Shown in pieces: positions 36,101 to 42,977 of a DNA stretch of 64,000 bases. Position 1 is the stretch's first letter. Each line of letters opens with the position of its first letter. The stretch is from Thermophilibacter provencensis (GTDB lineage: Bacteria; Actinomycetota; Coriobacteriia; Coriobacteriales; Atopobiaceae), in contig NZ_JAUDEA010000004.1 of NCBI RefSeq assembly GCF_030372065.1, positions 1 to 64,000 of the forward strand, given 5' to 3'. Below the pieces are notes generated by a model, which saw only the letters and a program-made list of their open reading frames with translations, searched no databases and was not told where the DNA came from. Both the position numbers and the translations under genes were made by a program.

Positions 36101-39100
36101 GAGGACCTCGTAGCTGGCGGGATCGACGCCGTCGGCCCCGGAGGAGACGAGGTAGGTCTCCCTGACGCCAACCTTGCTCAGGTCGGCGTCGGTGACGCCC
36201 ATGATCATGGCCGTCCTGAACCACGTGTCGTCCTCGGTGATGGTCACCGAATCAACCTTCTTGAGGTTACCGTCCTCCCCGAGAATGAGGATGGGCAGGA
36301 TGTCGCCCTTCTCGTAGACGGTCTTCCCGTCTTTGGAGATGGCCTCTTTGGCATAGAACTCGACCTCGACGGCAAGGCGGTGGGAGGAGTCTCCGCCGTC
36401 GACCCAGTCCTTCTCGAGGGCAACGTTTGCGCCCGCGCCATCGGCCGGCATGTTGACGATGCTGGTCTTGTGCGTATCGGGGTCGTAGTAGGTCTGGGCG
36501 TTCCACTCGGTCAGCTTTGTGCCCTCCACGATGCGGTAGTTGTAACGGGAGCCGTCACTCTTGTAGCGCGGGAGGTTGTTGATCTCAAGGTGGTCGGGCG
36601 TGGTCTCCTGGTAGGTGGGGTTGGCCTGTTCGAAGTCCGCCTTGATGTCCTCGTCGATGCCGTCCACGAGCGTGACGGGAGTGGTGTCGGCGTCCACCGT
36701 GCCGTCCATCACGGCCTCGGAGACCTTGACGTCACCATCATAGATGGAGATGGTGAGGTTGTGCGCAGGCACGTCGCCGGGATCGAGGTCGACGAGCTCG
36801 CCGTCCTCGTTTGGCGCCGCCCAGCGCTTGGAGACCGTCTCGTCCACGGTGTCGTCGAAGGTGTTGCGCGCGCGGGAGACGCCGTTCTCGTCGACCCAGG
36901 TCTCGGAGGTGAACTCGACCTGCTCGTACTCGTCTGCGTCCCCGAGGTCGCTGCCGCCCTCGTCGAGCACGCGCAGGAACAGGGTGAAGGTCGAGAAGAG
37001 ATGGCCGCCCTCGCCTTCCTCGGGCTGCGTGAAGCCAGTGCCGCCGTGCGAGATGTTGCTGTACTTCTGCTCGACGCCCGTCTCGATCCAGCGGTACTCG
37101 AGCTCGTTGCCGTTGAGGTCGTAGAGGTCGTAGGTGCCGGAGAAGTCCTTGGTGAGGGTCTCGGCGGTGAAGTCCGTCAGGGTCTTGGTGACGGTGGTGT
37201 TCGTCCATTCGGCGTTCTCGTCGCCCTTCACGCGGGACTGCAGCGTGAAGGTGCAGCTCACGCCGTTGAGCTGGTCGGCAAAGGCGGCAACATGCCATTC
37301 CTTCTCGCCCTCGACCGTCTTCTGACCGCTCAGGCGGTTGCCGATGCTGCCGTTGTTGTAAATCAGACGATCGACGTTGGTGTCGCGCTCCCAACCGTCC
37401 TTGGAAACGAGCTTTCCATCCTTGTTGGTGTAGTTGGGCGCGGTGTCCGTGACCTCGCCGTCCGCGGAGACGCTGCCGTAGACGGTCTCGTAGCCGGCAA
37501 AGATGCTCTCCTCGCGGATGCCGTAGTAGTAGGCGTAGCCGTCGTTGTCGTACTTCTCCAGCGTGAGCTCGGGGTACTGATCGGCGAGAAGGGCGCCGAG
37601 GTCGATGGCGTTGTCCTTCGTGACGTCATCAACCTTGGCAGTGAGCGTCACAAAGTTGCCGTTGGCGTCCGTGACCTGAGCGGCGTTGGCCGCGGTGTCG
37701 CCGTTGCTCGCGTAGCGCCAGAGCGTGAAGGTGATCGTGTCTCCGCCGCTGGGGCGAAGGCCCTGCTTGTTGCTGGCGTCGAGCCACTGCTTGGTGGCGT
37801 TGAACGTGGCTTTGCCCACGCGCAGGATCGTGACGGTGCCGCCGTCGTAGACGGCCTCGGTGTTGGAGCCGTGGTTGGTGGAGGCGGCATTGTCGTAGGT
37901 GAAGGCGTAGCCGTCGTCCGGCGTGGGCAACGGCGTCTCCGGCGAGTCCGTTAGGCCGTACTCGATGGGAAGGTTATCCGTACCAAAGACGGGGGCGGTA
38001 AGCGTGTAGGTGCCAGACTCGGCGTCCCAGGCGCCCTTCCAGCCGGGGTGGTTGTTCACGCTGTCCAGGCTCACCGCTTTGCCGCTGCCGTCGATGACCA
38101 CAAGGTCGGCAGCGGGCGCGGCTGCGGGGTCGAGGGTCTCCTCGCCCACCTTGGCCACGATCTTATAGGTGGAGGTTCCCAGCAGCTGGAAGTTCAGGCC
38201 GCCGTCATCGGCGTCCGCGCGGTAGTAGCCCTCGGGCTCGACGGAGCTGGTGAGGGTCCACGTGACGCTGTGAGTGTCTCCGTTGCTGTCCTTGATCTGG
38301 GAATAGAGGTTGGAGGCGGTGGCGGTATAGGCTCCGACGCCGGTTGCCTTGACGGAGAAGAGGCCGGCGAGGTCTTCCGGGGTCATGCCAAAGTACTTCT
38401 CGGCGTTCTCCGCGGTCAGGGGGAGGGGATCGCCGCTGTCGTCGAGCGTGAACGAGAGGGAGAGGGTCTTCTCCACGTCCTCCGTGGTCGGGCGGACCTT
38501 GCCGCTGTTGTTGTTATCAAACCAGCTCATGGTGAGGGTCGCCTTGGTGGTGCTGTCCCCCACGGGCGCGCAGGTCAGCTCTGCCTGCGGCGCGGGCGCG
38601 GGCTCGTCCTCGGCGGGGGCGGGTGACTCTGCGTCCTTCTCGGCGCCCTGCGCCTCCGCGCCAAGCTGTGCGGCAAGCTCGCTCAGGCCGGGGAGCGCGA
38701 GCGTGGCGTCCTGCTTGACGGCTCCGTCCGCGGAGCTGGTCTGGAGGGTCCACGTGAGCTCGGACGCCTCGTCGGAAAGAAGCGCCGTGGAGACGCTCAC
38801 CTCCAGGGAGAGGTTGGCGTCGAGCGTCTTGAGCTGCTGCTTTCCCTCCGTCTGGGCGGCCGGGACGGTGCCCTCCGCGGGGGTACCCACATAGTAGGCG
38901 GCGCCGGTCTCTGCGTCTGCGGGCTCCACGAAGGTCAGCGTCAGGGCCGTGCCATCTTGGGCAGGCGCGGCCTCGGCGACCTTAATCGCGGTGGGGCTGC
39001 CCTCGGCGTCGGAATGATACACGTCGAGCGCGGCGTCGGAGAGGGTGAGGCCCTCGGGAAGGCTCACCGTGAGGGTGTCCCCGGGCAGCACGACGGTGTG

Positions 39101-39589
39101 GCCGTCGGCACTGGCGTCGGAGGCTGCGGGGTCAAGGGAAAGCTCCAGGTCAAGCGTACCGAGAAGAGCCTCGGGGAGAAGGGCGCGCAGGGCGCCCGCG
39201 GAGAGGTCCTTCTCGGCATCCTGCGCCTCTGCCACAGCGGCGGCGAGGTCGTCGGCGTCCAGCGTGAGCCCAGCCGAGCTCAGCGTGAGGTTGTCCGTGC
39301 GACCGGTCCAGTCCCAGGTCTCAACTGCGGTGAGACTGGGGGTCCCGGTGACATTTTCGCTGGTAAGGATGGTGTCATCCTCTGACTGGAGCACCTGGGT
39401 CGAGGAGATGCCCGTTGTGGCCTCCCCGTCCAGCGGATCTGCAAATGCGAGAGAAACGCCGCTGTTAAACAGAGATTCAAAGGTCAGAACCGCCGCGAGG
39501 GCAAGAGAGACGCCCCTTTGCACACGGCTGTGCCCCTTCACGCGTCCGGAGTTACCGTTGTCGCGTGACCTGCGAAAATCAAAGCTCAT
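27110..39589 (-). CDS. Giant wall-anchored surface protein with CnaB and SpaA-like repeat domains
   Basis: 4159 residues from ATG 39589 after GGTGAGG. Signal peptide at about 1-50 (basic start, GVSLALAAVLTFESLFNS, cleavage after AFA). The next ~550 residues are an Ala/Glu-rich adhesin-like region. About a dozen CnaB-type domains follow, each opening with a Lys-Trp strand such as NATKQWLDASNKQGLRPSG, VSIEKTWKDGATKADDRP or VKKSWEGDGNDEWGLRPTSV. Then come about 13 SpaA/prealbumin-like domains (VTLAKVDEDGKALSGAKFTV, INLSKQDTEGNALSGAAFEL and relatives). These folds usually carry internal Lys-Asn/Asp isopeptide bonds that stiffen the stalk. The C-terminus has VPDTG (about 4124), a hydrophobic helix and RRKRKQ: a sortase signal with Val in place of Leu. 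An IPDTG also lies just upstream. It is monocistronic. The ligand is unknown. Confidence 0.9.
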   Translation of the reverse strand: MSFDFRRSRDNGNSGRVKGHSRVQRGVSLALAAVLTFESLFNSGVSLAFADPLDGEATTGISSTQVLQSEDDTILTSENVTGTPSLTAVETWDWTGRTDNLTLSSAGLTLDADDLAAAVAEAQDAEKDLSAGALRALLPEALLGTLDLELSLDPAASDASADGHTVVLPGDTLTVSLPEGLTLSDAALDVYHSDAEGSPTAIKVAEAAPAQDGTALTLTFVEPADAETGAAYYVGTPAEGTVPAAQTEGKQQLKTLDANLSLEVSVSTALLSDEASELTWTLQTSSADGAVKQDATLALPGLSELAAQLGAEAQGAEKDAESPAPAEDEPAPAPQAELTCAPVGDSTTKATLTMSWFDNNNSGKVRPTTEDVEKTLSLSFTLDDSGDPLPLTAENAEKYFGMTPEDLAGLFSVKATGVGAYTATASNLYSQIKDSNGDTHSVTWTLTSSVEPEGYYRADADDGGLNFQLLGTSTYKIVAKVGEETLDPAAAPAADLVVIDGSGKAVSLDSVNNHPGWKGAWDAESGTYTLTAPVFGTDNLPIEYGLTDSPETPLPTPDDGYAFTYDNAASTNHGSNTEAVYDGGTVTILRVGKATFNATKQWLDASNKQGLRPSGGDTITFTLWRYASNGDTAANAAQVTDANGNFVTLTAKVDDVTKDNAIDLGALLADQYPELTLEKYDNDGYAYYYGIREESIFAGYETVYGSVSADGEVTDTAPNYTNKDGKLVSKDGWERDTNVDRLIYNNGSIGNRLSGQKTVEGEKEWHVAAFADQLNGVSCTFTLQSRVKGDENAEWTNTTVTKTLTDFTAETLTKDFSGTYDLYDLNGNELEYRWIETGVEQKYSNISHGGTGFTQPEEGEGGHLFSTFTLFLRVLDEGGSDLGDADEYEQVEFTSETWVDENGVSRARNTFDDTVDETVSKRWAAPNEDGELVDLDPGDVPAHNLTISIYDGDVKVSEAVMDGTVDADTTPVTLVDGIDEDIKADFEQANPTYQETTPDHLEINNLPRYKSDGSRYNYRIVEGTKLTEWNAQTYYDPDTHKTSIVNMPADGAGANVALEKDWVDGGDSSHRLAVEVEFYAKEAISKDGKTVYEKGDILPILILGEDGNLKKVDSVTITEDDTWFRTAMIMGVTDADLSKVGVRETYLVSSGADGVDPASYEVLTYDEARKKYEDSEQVPSWVNTGWGYEESGFNNAHLERVSTGEHVYEVSYKSATAEESPYELPTFYVSNRRIGLVNISIEKTWKDGATKADDRPDAVYRISCDDPKAVFAVDDEGRATVKLNNGNTLPLFEEDPDLSGEAPKRLTGSVETDENGRTTLLVSVPKGTDDENTVATGICGLPKYDGNGTVVSYSVTEEWADDDHAGYASSLSEPTYTTGVWHFKDTCTYTATNSLVGSRDVVFFKEWNDAYIREGAGQRPDINLTLYRVSAAEGSTPQKVTGYISWRWEALKDDNGDVSQYQWKATAPNLATYDANGYAYTYYAVENIPDAAARLDYQDVTFKEDDLLNDWEAPEGVKLSDTALWNLADTEKPEAVDTATGDEAGSSYALREGYTFVNSLKNTLRVGGSKIWQNVPGDVGQAALPQILVLLQRRYVGDQDWPEAHIEKDGDKWVPAEGPGVVAWTSTLEGSEATYSFTIVKEGDNNDVEPGAEGALPRYDASGRRYEYRAVEVITGLIGTPALPLSDEDVEKIDFASEEGLTTADDVYAAQHGEAGSFVLRNTYAPAKGNLTVKKIVEGQREEDDKFPNVTFSLYRFDPKEGEDSAEKVDEATITSFESDDSDKTGTATHTFEDLEIYTPLGEYWHYYVVEKAVNGYTTTVGMGDLKADAVIEAGSQSPEAMEDGATLVKADDEVDFSFKNTYAEDNDLTLTGTKYWNDLGNAFKTRPDSLDITLTRHSTKQTAEEPVKLQSTNASGEAYLQWSNTDADTWTYTISNLEQWAPDGTAWTYTVTEKLADNNQAYRITTGSVEARGSDPDGEGSYSGAFGKLENRLAGTASVKKSWEGDGNDEWGLRPTSVTVELQARTSNDGTSWGEWGNASEVLTRVAGTNGGITATQTLTGPNWSHTWNVLPNQLKDGTLVQYRVVETKVGGKDVANPTGDDLDITYPLTNSYTGEGTTALSSTRNTDNNSTTSTSQTTITNTLDATSLTIKKAWDDDGNKWGLRDKVSGETDWSTTFYLQRSTDGGGTWEYVTKADGTRVKSVTVTGAAGTNEGIKTFGNLPAFDENGKPYRYRAVEVVPGGYSLDGAIVDGLDKGHAAVTGDSSASNGSGDADQTFTNTLQTITLSGKKEWNTFGATGLVPGDANNDGTPDKTPTLALERTTAENPAAEDATWENVTKIAGQPAWTWGKDSWKWTYDGSAKASDLPKYDGDGKAYTYRVSEAAGSVPGFYPTYEGGGTTTGPATADPDTGNQAASTITNVATRFSLNKVSDSNNGENVDDVELSVMSADKATVYAVWNRDPKGMETSFVWPDGVPATDVWAGGITSGSADTSGSVEMTGASAGDIIGLKAGSYKVVETGDLPQDYARAADVSLTIAADGSINGVTSSAGTVAEIKVTDEVFRGYFQFTKQLTSGDGLEGVTFDLYRAGTGVDGADELMAEGLTTGADGTFASKSSDVAFEDGASLGTADDSRGKLSDGLQPGSYYLLERSTTADAALPSGEGAVFPFTLDQETDHEAVVTVKDNAEDNPGDVLLNTPFQATVSLTKSDATDGAPIDDAVFELQCLDGSTWVSVAGGLETGNAYTLTLDAENGYQATGADSATPANAGELRLTLNLKGTYRLVETANQGYEVPKDAAALAVTFELKDVDHGTVVTLDLENERLTGKATLTKTDDEGDELEGATFSLQTKGADGEWADVEGKTGLTTDGNGQIAVDGLAWGTYRFDETTPTEGYVGHVGDKPVTSAEFTIDRDTVSTEQAVAAQNAPTKLKIKKVAQDGTVLESLATFTIRGRLAGGETSVDVTTVNGVATLDDALLVAGETYTLTEKTAPAGYELAGSVTFTVDKNGDVVSLGTTTDGSGSYAVGKDGGINLITAVDTKIDVTFQKDGDATLDGVTNPYARAEFTITPAEGDAFADGKSDSLTKKTDANGSFGLTGLLVAGSTYTVTESKAPAGYELIDGNLVFEVNADGSLKVTNQPTGYDVSAEDGLVTIKATDPSIKVTLAKVDEDGKALSGAKFTVAPKAGTNTTFANGSTDSIQVTVDESTGKVSLDDALLVAGGTYTLTETVAPNGHEVAGWVDFTVGTDGTVTLVDPDETTAGVAEGTDGTGKYVAAEDANGTVTITATDLQTEVTFLKVSTKGGTALPGAEFTLTPEQGKGFASTSVDLNGDGQNDIQNGVLHVVSDGQGQVVLVGLLNVDTDYTLTETVAPAGYELNTTVFEFTVNADGTITAALDQEGYSFDGTDVITVTATDAPIEVTLNKADLAENALNGAVFSLSGTFANENGTPGSSATRELTLEDNTITIDGLIATREGAEYVYKLTETTAPKGYELLGEFRFTVDEHGAIHAVSDERAEGAAGYDVSDDGLTITAHDQDIQINLSKQDTEGNALSGAAFELVPAEGSHFADGSTSVVSATPGRPVTGLVAGQTYVLTETDAPAGYEAISGSFTFTVNADGTIAAASAENDPAFAVADDGITIVATDAAIEVGLIKLSTDGTQLEGASFSLAAADDPDTELATITSTAEGTVAVPDLVAGKTYVLTEVEAPLGYELAEGSFTFTVGADGTISVPEDAENGAAYSHANRGVVTVTVTDEPVEVQIEKLGENSAPLTGATFSLAPAEGSTFANGGTEALTLSTTDGLTSVVSAQLVAGQTYVLTETAAPAGYELIAGSFTFTVNADGTLAPAAEGNAPAYALGVDAGVITITATDEPVSIELSKTDLSGNALEDAEFTLTGIFANADGTPAAEAETRTVPVDGTTSVSGLIASVEGGTVYEYQLVETVAPAGFELIDGTLAFTVDAQGNLVVDPATVPAGYVAESGTVTVTAQDTPVEIVVAKQSESGEALEGAEFTLSGTFADGTAEKDVTPGTPVTGLIAGEKYVLTETVAPEGYELLNAPVTLLVFEDGSLALAENTPADLRDAVSVDNGDGTAIVVVRDTPEPTIPDTGDEPDPGDEPEPDKPTVPDTGDHTMTALPAILGAGGAALIGIGLLARRKRKQ

Positions 39590-40015
39590 GTACCTCACCA
39601 CAGCGCTACAGAATCGGCCTATCTTGAATGTTCCTGAATACGATATGTTGCCACATGGTGGGGGGAGGAGCTAAAAGCACCTTGATTCCCGCACAAGATG
39701 GCGGTTTGCCTAAACCATCCTTTTAGTGCTCCTCATAGGCGCTCTGTGGCAATGTTCGCCGGTGTGTGCTGCGTTTTTGCGCCGAGTGCGTGGAGTTGGC
39801 AGTTGGGGCGCTGAGGAATTGCGTCGAGTGGCACGCGGGCATCGACCAGCATCGATCACACGACGAATAACCGCAGCATAATCTGGCTAACGCGTGACAT
39901 TCGGCCAAATTCCTAAGCGAGAAGAACCCGCCGGTTCGCACTCGGCGGGATTCCTCAGCGCCCAAGCCGCGCTTTGCGCACACTCGGCGAGATTCTGCAG
40001 CGTTTTGCCGCGGGG
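39590..40015. other. Intergenic region upstream of the giant gene, with inverted repeats
   Basis: No convincing gene. GGGCGCTGAGGAATTGCGTC (from about 39809) and its imperfect reverse complement in ACTCGGCGGGATTCCTCAGC (about 39942-39961) form a 25-bp inverted repeat. The promoter of the giant gene must lie at 39600-39720, but no strong box was identified. Confidence 0.5.
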
Positions 40016-40762
40016 CTACTCCTCGGGATCCTCCGGGGTCAGCCGGTGCATGATCGCATCACAGATGAGGGCACCCACCACGGTCTTTGCGTCCTCGATG
40101 CGGCCGTCGAGCACGGCGTCCACCAGCTCCTCGAGCGGCACGAGGTCCACGTTGATGAACTCGTCCGCATCCGGGTCCGAGCGCGTGAACGTGAGGCCCG
40201 TTGCCATGTAGACGTGGATGAGCTCGTCGGTAAAGCCGTCGGAGGTGGCGATAGTGGTGAGAAACGCGCACTTCTCGGCAGACATGCCCGTCTCTTCCAG
40301 GAGCTCGCGGTTCGCGCACTCCAGCGGGTCCTCGCCCGGTGTGAGCTTGCCGGCGGGAATCTCCACGGTGACTCGACCAAGCGCTGTTCGATATTGTCGA
40401 ACAAGGCATATGCGACCATCTTCGGTCAGCGCGACAATGGCCACGGCACCGGGATGGCGCACCACGTCACGAATGGCAAGCCTGCCATCAGGCAACTGAA
40501 CACGTAGTCGGTCAACGTTGAATATCTTGCCCGTCCAGGCAACGTCCTCGGTCACGGGGCGCTCGGCAAGGGCGGCGTCTCGCGGGTCGTCGTCTCCCAG
40601 AACGAGGTCGCGTTCCTCGGGTGCGCCGGAGAAGTGGTCAAGGCGAGAGCGGTCACCATCGTAGGTGAAGGCCTCGACCGTCTCGCGCATGTCGTCGACG
40701 GCGGCCTCGTGGGCGTCGCCCGCGGCGTCTCTGGTCTCAAAGCTCGTATCGGGTTCGGACAT
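40016..40762 (-). CDS. NUDIX hydrolase, ADP-ribose pyrophosphatase-like
   Basis: 248 residues. The NUDIX box GKLTPGEDPLECANRELLEETG (spanning about residues 138-159) matches GX5EX7REUXEEXGU. The flanking RDVVRHPGAVAIVAL, CLVRQYRTALG and the VEIPAGK strand before it are typical of ADP-ribose pyrophosphatases, which cut ADP-ribose to AMP and ribose-5-phosphate. An acidic, probably disordered N-terminus of about 70 residues (MSEPDTSFETRDAAGDAHEA...) is unusual for the family. It stands alone on the minus strand. Substrate range is not certain from sequence. Confidence 0.88.
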   Translation of the reverse strand: MSEPDTSFETRDAAGDAHEAAVDDMRETVEAFTYDGDRSRLDHFSGAPEERDLVLGDDDPRDAALAERPVTEDVAWTGKIFNVDRLRVQLPDGRLAIRDVVRHPGAVAIVALTEDGRICLVRQYRTALGRVTVEIPAGKLTPGEDPLECANRELLEETGMSAEKCAFLTTIATSDGFTDELIHVYMATGLTFTRSDPDADEFINVDLVPLEELVDAVLDGRIEDAKTVVGALICDAIMHRLTPEDPEE

Positions 40763-40895
40763 CCGTCCTCCTGTGCCGTTGTGGTTGACGCTGTTTGTCA
40801 GCCTCTCTACTGTACCTCAACTTTAGGGTTGGGGGTTTGGCGGCTTCTGTGCATCGTGGTTGACTATCTGTTTGTTTGCCTTAGCGGGCTGACCA

Positions 40896-41000
40896 TTGTC
40901 GACAACGCCAACGTATCCAGCAATTGTGACGACTTCTTGCGGAAAGTGGTCGATGTCGACCGAACAGCGCATCGACTATCCGTATAATCGATGGTCGACA
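40896..41000 (+). promoter_or_regulatory. Promoter and GTCGAC operator set of the HTH gene
   Basis: TTGTCGACAA (40896-40905) is a perfect palindrome. GTCGAC recurs at 40955-40960 and 40994-40999, the last with ACAA after it. A -10 TATAAT lies at 40983-40988, between the second and third sites. The helix-turn-helix product of the gene starting at 41039 is the obvious candidate ligand, so self-regulation is likely (inference). Confidence 0.55.
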
Positions 41001-41038
41001 AACACGGCTCCTGCGAGGGGCAGATGGAAGGGACGTAG

Positions 41039-41524
41039 ATGGGTATCACAAAGCGTGAGGTTGCCGACCAGCTGGGCGTGGCCAAGCAGACCGTGGTCAA
41101 CTACATCGACAAGCTCGGCCTGGCGCCGGAACACGTGACGCGCGTGGGCAAGACCGACGTGCTCGACGACTTTGCGGTATCGGCCCTCGCGGATGCCCTG
41201 GGCAAGAACGTCCTTCCGCGCCAGACGCAGGATGAGAGCCCGGCGCCCGAGGCCCAGGATTCCCTCATCGCGGCGCTCAACGGCCGGATCGCGGACCTGA
41301 AGGAGCAAAACGACCGCCTTGTGGCAGAGATTGCGGAGATGCGCGCGTCGCGCGAGCGCGAGCTGGCTGAGCTGCGCGACCAGCTTGCCGCCGCAAACGA
41401 GCGCTCTTCTCGCCTGGCCGACCGCGTTGCCGGCATCGCCGAGCGCCAGCAGGCGATTGCCGCCCTCCCCTGGTGGAAGCGCGGCCTCTTTGCCACCAAA
41501 CTCCTCGGGTCCGGCACCAACTAA
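41039..41524 (+). CDS. HTH and coiled-coil DNA-binding protein
   Basis: 161 residues from ATG 41039, after GGAAGGGACG. The N-terminus is a helix-turn-helix (MGITKREVADQLGVAKQTVVNYIDKLGL) of the kind that binds operators or plasmid partition sites. Then come an Ala/Asp-rich linker, a heptad-repeat coiled coil (about 75-135: ADLKEQNDRLVAEIAEMRAS...) and a basic tail WWKRGLFATKLLG. The layout resembles phage- or plasmid-derived regulators used in Coriobacteria, but no named family was recognised. It is monocistronic, with its own promoter and GTCGAC sites. The coiled coil suggests dimerisation. Confidence 0.78.
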   Translation: MGITKREVADQLGVAKQTVVNYIDKLGLAPEHVTRVGKTDVLDDFAVSALADALGKNVLPRQTQDESPAPEAQDSLIAALNGRIADLKEQNDRLVAEIAEMRASRERELAELRDQLAAANERSSRLADRVAGIAERQQAIAALPWWKRGLFATKLLGSGTN

Positions 41525-41536
41525 CAACATGACACA

Positions 41537-41565
41537 TGACACTGGCGTCAGAGCTGAGTGTCACG
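41537..41565. repeat. 29-bp repeat, inverted copy of 46786-46814
   Basis: This stretch (TGACACTGGCGTCAGAGCTG...) is identical over 29 bp to the reverse complement of 46786-46814. Its ends TGACACT/AGTGTCA also pair within the copy, so it is a short palindromic unit. Confidence 0.8.
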
Positions 41566-41600
41566 CGCGCCGCCCGCAGATTGGATGCGGGCGGCGCGCG
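41564..41600. terminator. GC-rich hairpin after the HTH gene
   Basis: CGCGCGCCGCCCGCA (41564-41578) pairs perfectly with the reverse complement TGCGGGCGGCGCGCG (41586-41600) around a 7-nt loop. A strong stem follows the HTH gene stop at 41524, in the convergent gap before purD. Confidence 0.75.
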
Positions 41601-41615
41601 GACGTTCTTCTCGCC

Positions 41616-41670
41616 AAAACCGTCCGATTGTCGCCCCTAGCGTGAGTACGGGCGGCGCGCGGACGGTTTT
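41616..41670. terminator. AAAACCGTCCG/CGGACGGTTTT hairpin, purD terminator
   Basis: AAAACCGTCCG (41616-41626) and CGGACGGTTTT (41660-41670) are perfect complements with a 33-nt loop. They carry A- and T-runs at both ends, so the structure could act in either direction. A GGGCGGCGCGCGGACG direct repeat also links this hairpin to the one before. Confidence 0.65.
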
Positions 41671-41678
41671 ATGACAGT

Positions 41679-42977
41679 TTACCCTGTCACCTTTGTCAGG
41701 ATGGCGCGGGCGCCGATGTCGGTGCGGTAGGTCTTGCCCTCGAAGTCGATGAGCTCGCAGGCGGCGTAGGCCTGCTTGCGGGCCTCCTCGAAGGTGGGCG
41801 CCACGGCCGTGACGTCGAGCACGCGGCCGCCGGCCGTAACCAGCTGGCCGTCCGCGAGCGCCGTACCCGCGTGGTAGACGGTCACGCCGGGCAACTCCTC
41901 GGCGCGCTCGATGCCGGTGATGACCTTGCCCTTCTCGTAGCTTCCGGGATAGCCGGCGGAGGTGAGAACCACCGAGACCGCCCAGTCGTTCTCCCAGGAG
42001 ACCATATCCTGCGTGAGCGTCCCGTTGTCGCAGGCAAGGAACACGTCCACGAGGTCCGCCTTCATGCGCGGGAGCACGACCTGCGTCTCAGGGTCGCCAA
42101 AGCGGGCGTTGAACTCGAGGACCTTGGGGCCCTCGGACGTGAGCATGAAGCCGCCGTAGAGGCAGCCGGAGTACGTGATGCCCTCGGAGGCGAGCTCGGC
42201 CACCACGCGCCGCTCGATGTCCACCATCGCGGCCAGCTCCTCGGCGGAGACCAAGTGCTCGGGCACCGGCGAGTACACGCCCATGCCGCCCGTGTTGGGG
42301 CCCTTGTCGCCGTCGAGCGCGCGCTTGTGGTCCTGCGCCGTGGCGAGCGGCACCACGGTCTTGCCGTCCGTGAGCGCCAGCAGCGAGCACTCGGGGCCGT
42401 CGAGCGTCTCCTCCACCACGACGGTGGAGCCGGCCTCGCCAAACGCGCCGGAGAAGCACTCGTGTACGCCCTCCAGGGCCTCGTCGAGCGTCTTGGCCAC
42501 GATGACGCCCTTGCCCGCGGCCAGGCCGTCGGCCTTGATCACGATGGGCGCGCCGACCTGGCGCACGTGCGCCTCGCAGCTCTCCTCGTCCGTGAAGGTG
42601 CGGTAGGCCGCCGTGGGCACGCCCGCGCGACTCATGACCTGCTTGGCAAACTTCTTGGAGCCCTCCATCTGGGCGGGCTTGCCGTTGGGGCCAAAGCAGG
42701 GGATTCCCGCGGAGCGCACCGCGTCCGCCACGCCGGCCACGAGCGGGGCCTCCGGGCCAATCACCACGAGGCCGATGCCGTGCTCGCGCGCCCAGTCCGC
42801 CACGGCCACCGGGGACTCCGCGTCCAGGTCAACGGGGGTGGCCATGGCGTCCATGCCGCCGTTGCCGGGAGCCACGTAGAGCTTGCCCGCGCGCGGGGAC
42901 TCGGCCAGCTTGACGAGAAGTGCGTGCTCACGACCACCGGAGCCAAGCAGCAGGATGTCGACCTTGGTGTTGCTCAT
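41679..42977 (-). CDS. purD: Phosphoribosylamine-glycine ligase (GAR synthetase)
   Basis: 432 residues. It joins glycine to phosphoribosylamine with ATP in the second purine step. The ATP-grasp protein shows VDILLLGSGGREHAL at the N-terminus, IGPEAPLVAGVAD, VIKADGLAAGKGV (ATP-grasp lid) and LEFNARFGDPETQ (metal and ATP binding). Its ATG overlaps the end of the degV-like gene by 4 bp, so the two are translationally coupled. It is separate from the purE-N operon, with the TTACCCTGTCACCTTTGTCA palindrome-family sequence just after its stop. Confidence 0.97.
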   Translation of the reverse strand: MSNTKVDILLLGSGGREHALLVKLAESPRAGKLYVAPGNGGMDAMATPVDLDAESPVAVADWAREHGIGLVVIGPEAPLVAGVADAVRSAGIPCFGPNGKPAQMEGSKKFAKQVMSRAGVPTAAYRTFTDEESCEAHVRQVGAPIVIKADGLAAGKGVIVAKTLDEALEGVHECFSGAFGEAGSTVVVEETLDGPECSLLALTDGKTVVPLATAQDHKRALDGDKGPNTGGMGVYSPVPEHLVSAEELAAMVDIERRVVAELASEGITYSGCLYGGFMLTSEGPKVLEFNARFGDPETQVVLPRMKADLVDVFLACDNGTLTQDMVSWENDWAVSVVLTSAGYPGSYEKGKVITGIERAEELPGVTVYHAGTALADGQLVTAGGRVLDVTAVAPTFEEARKQAYAACELIDFEGKTYRTDIGARAILTKVTG

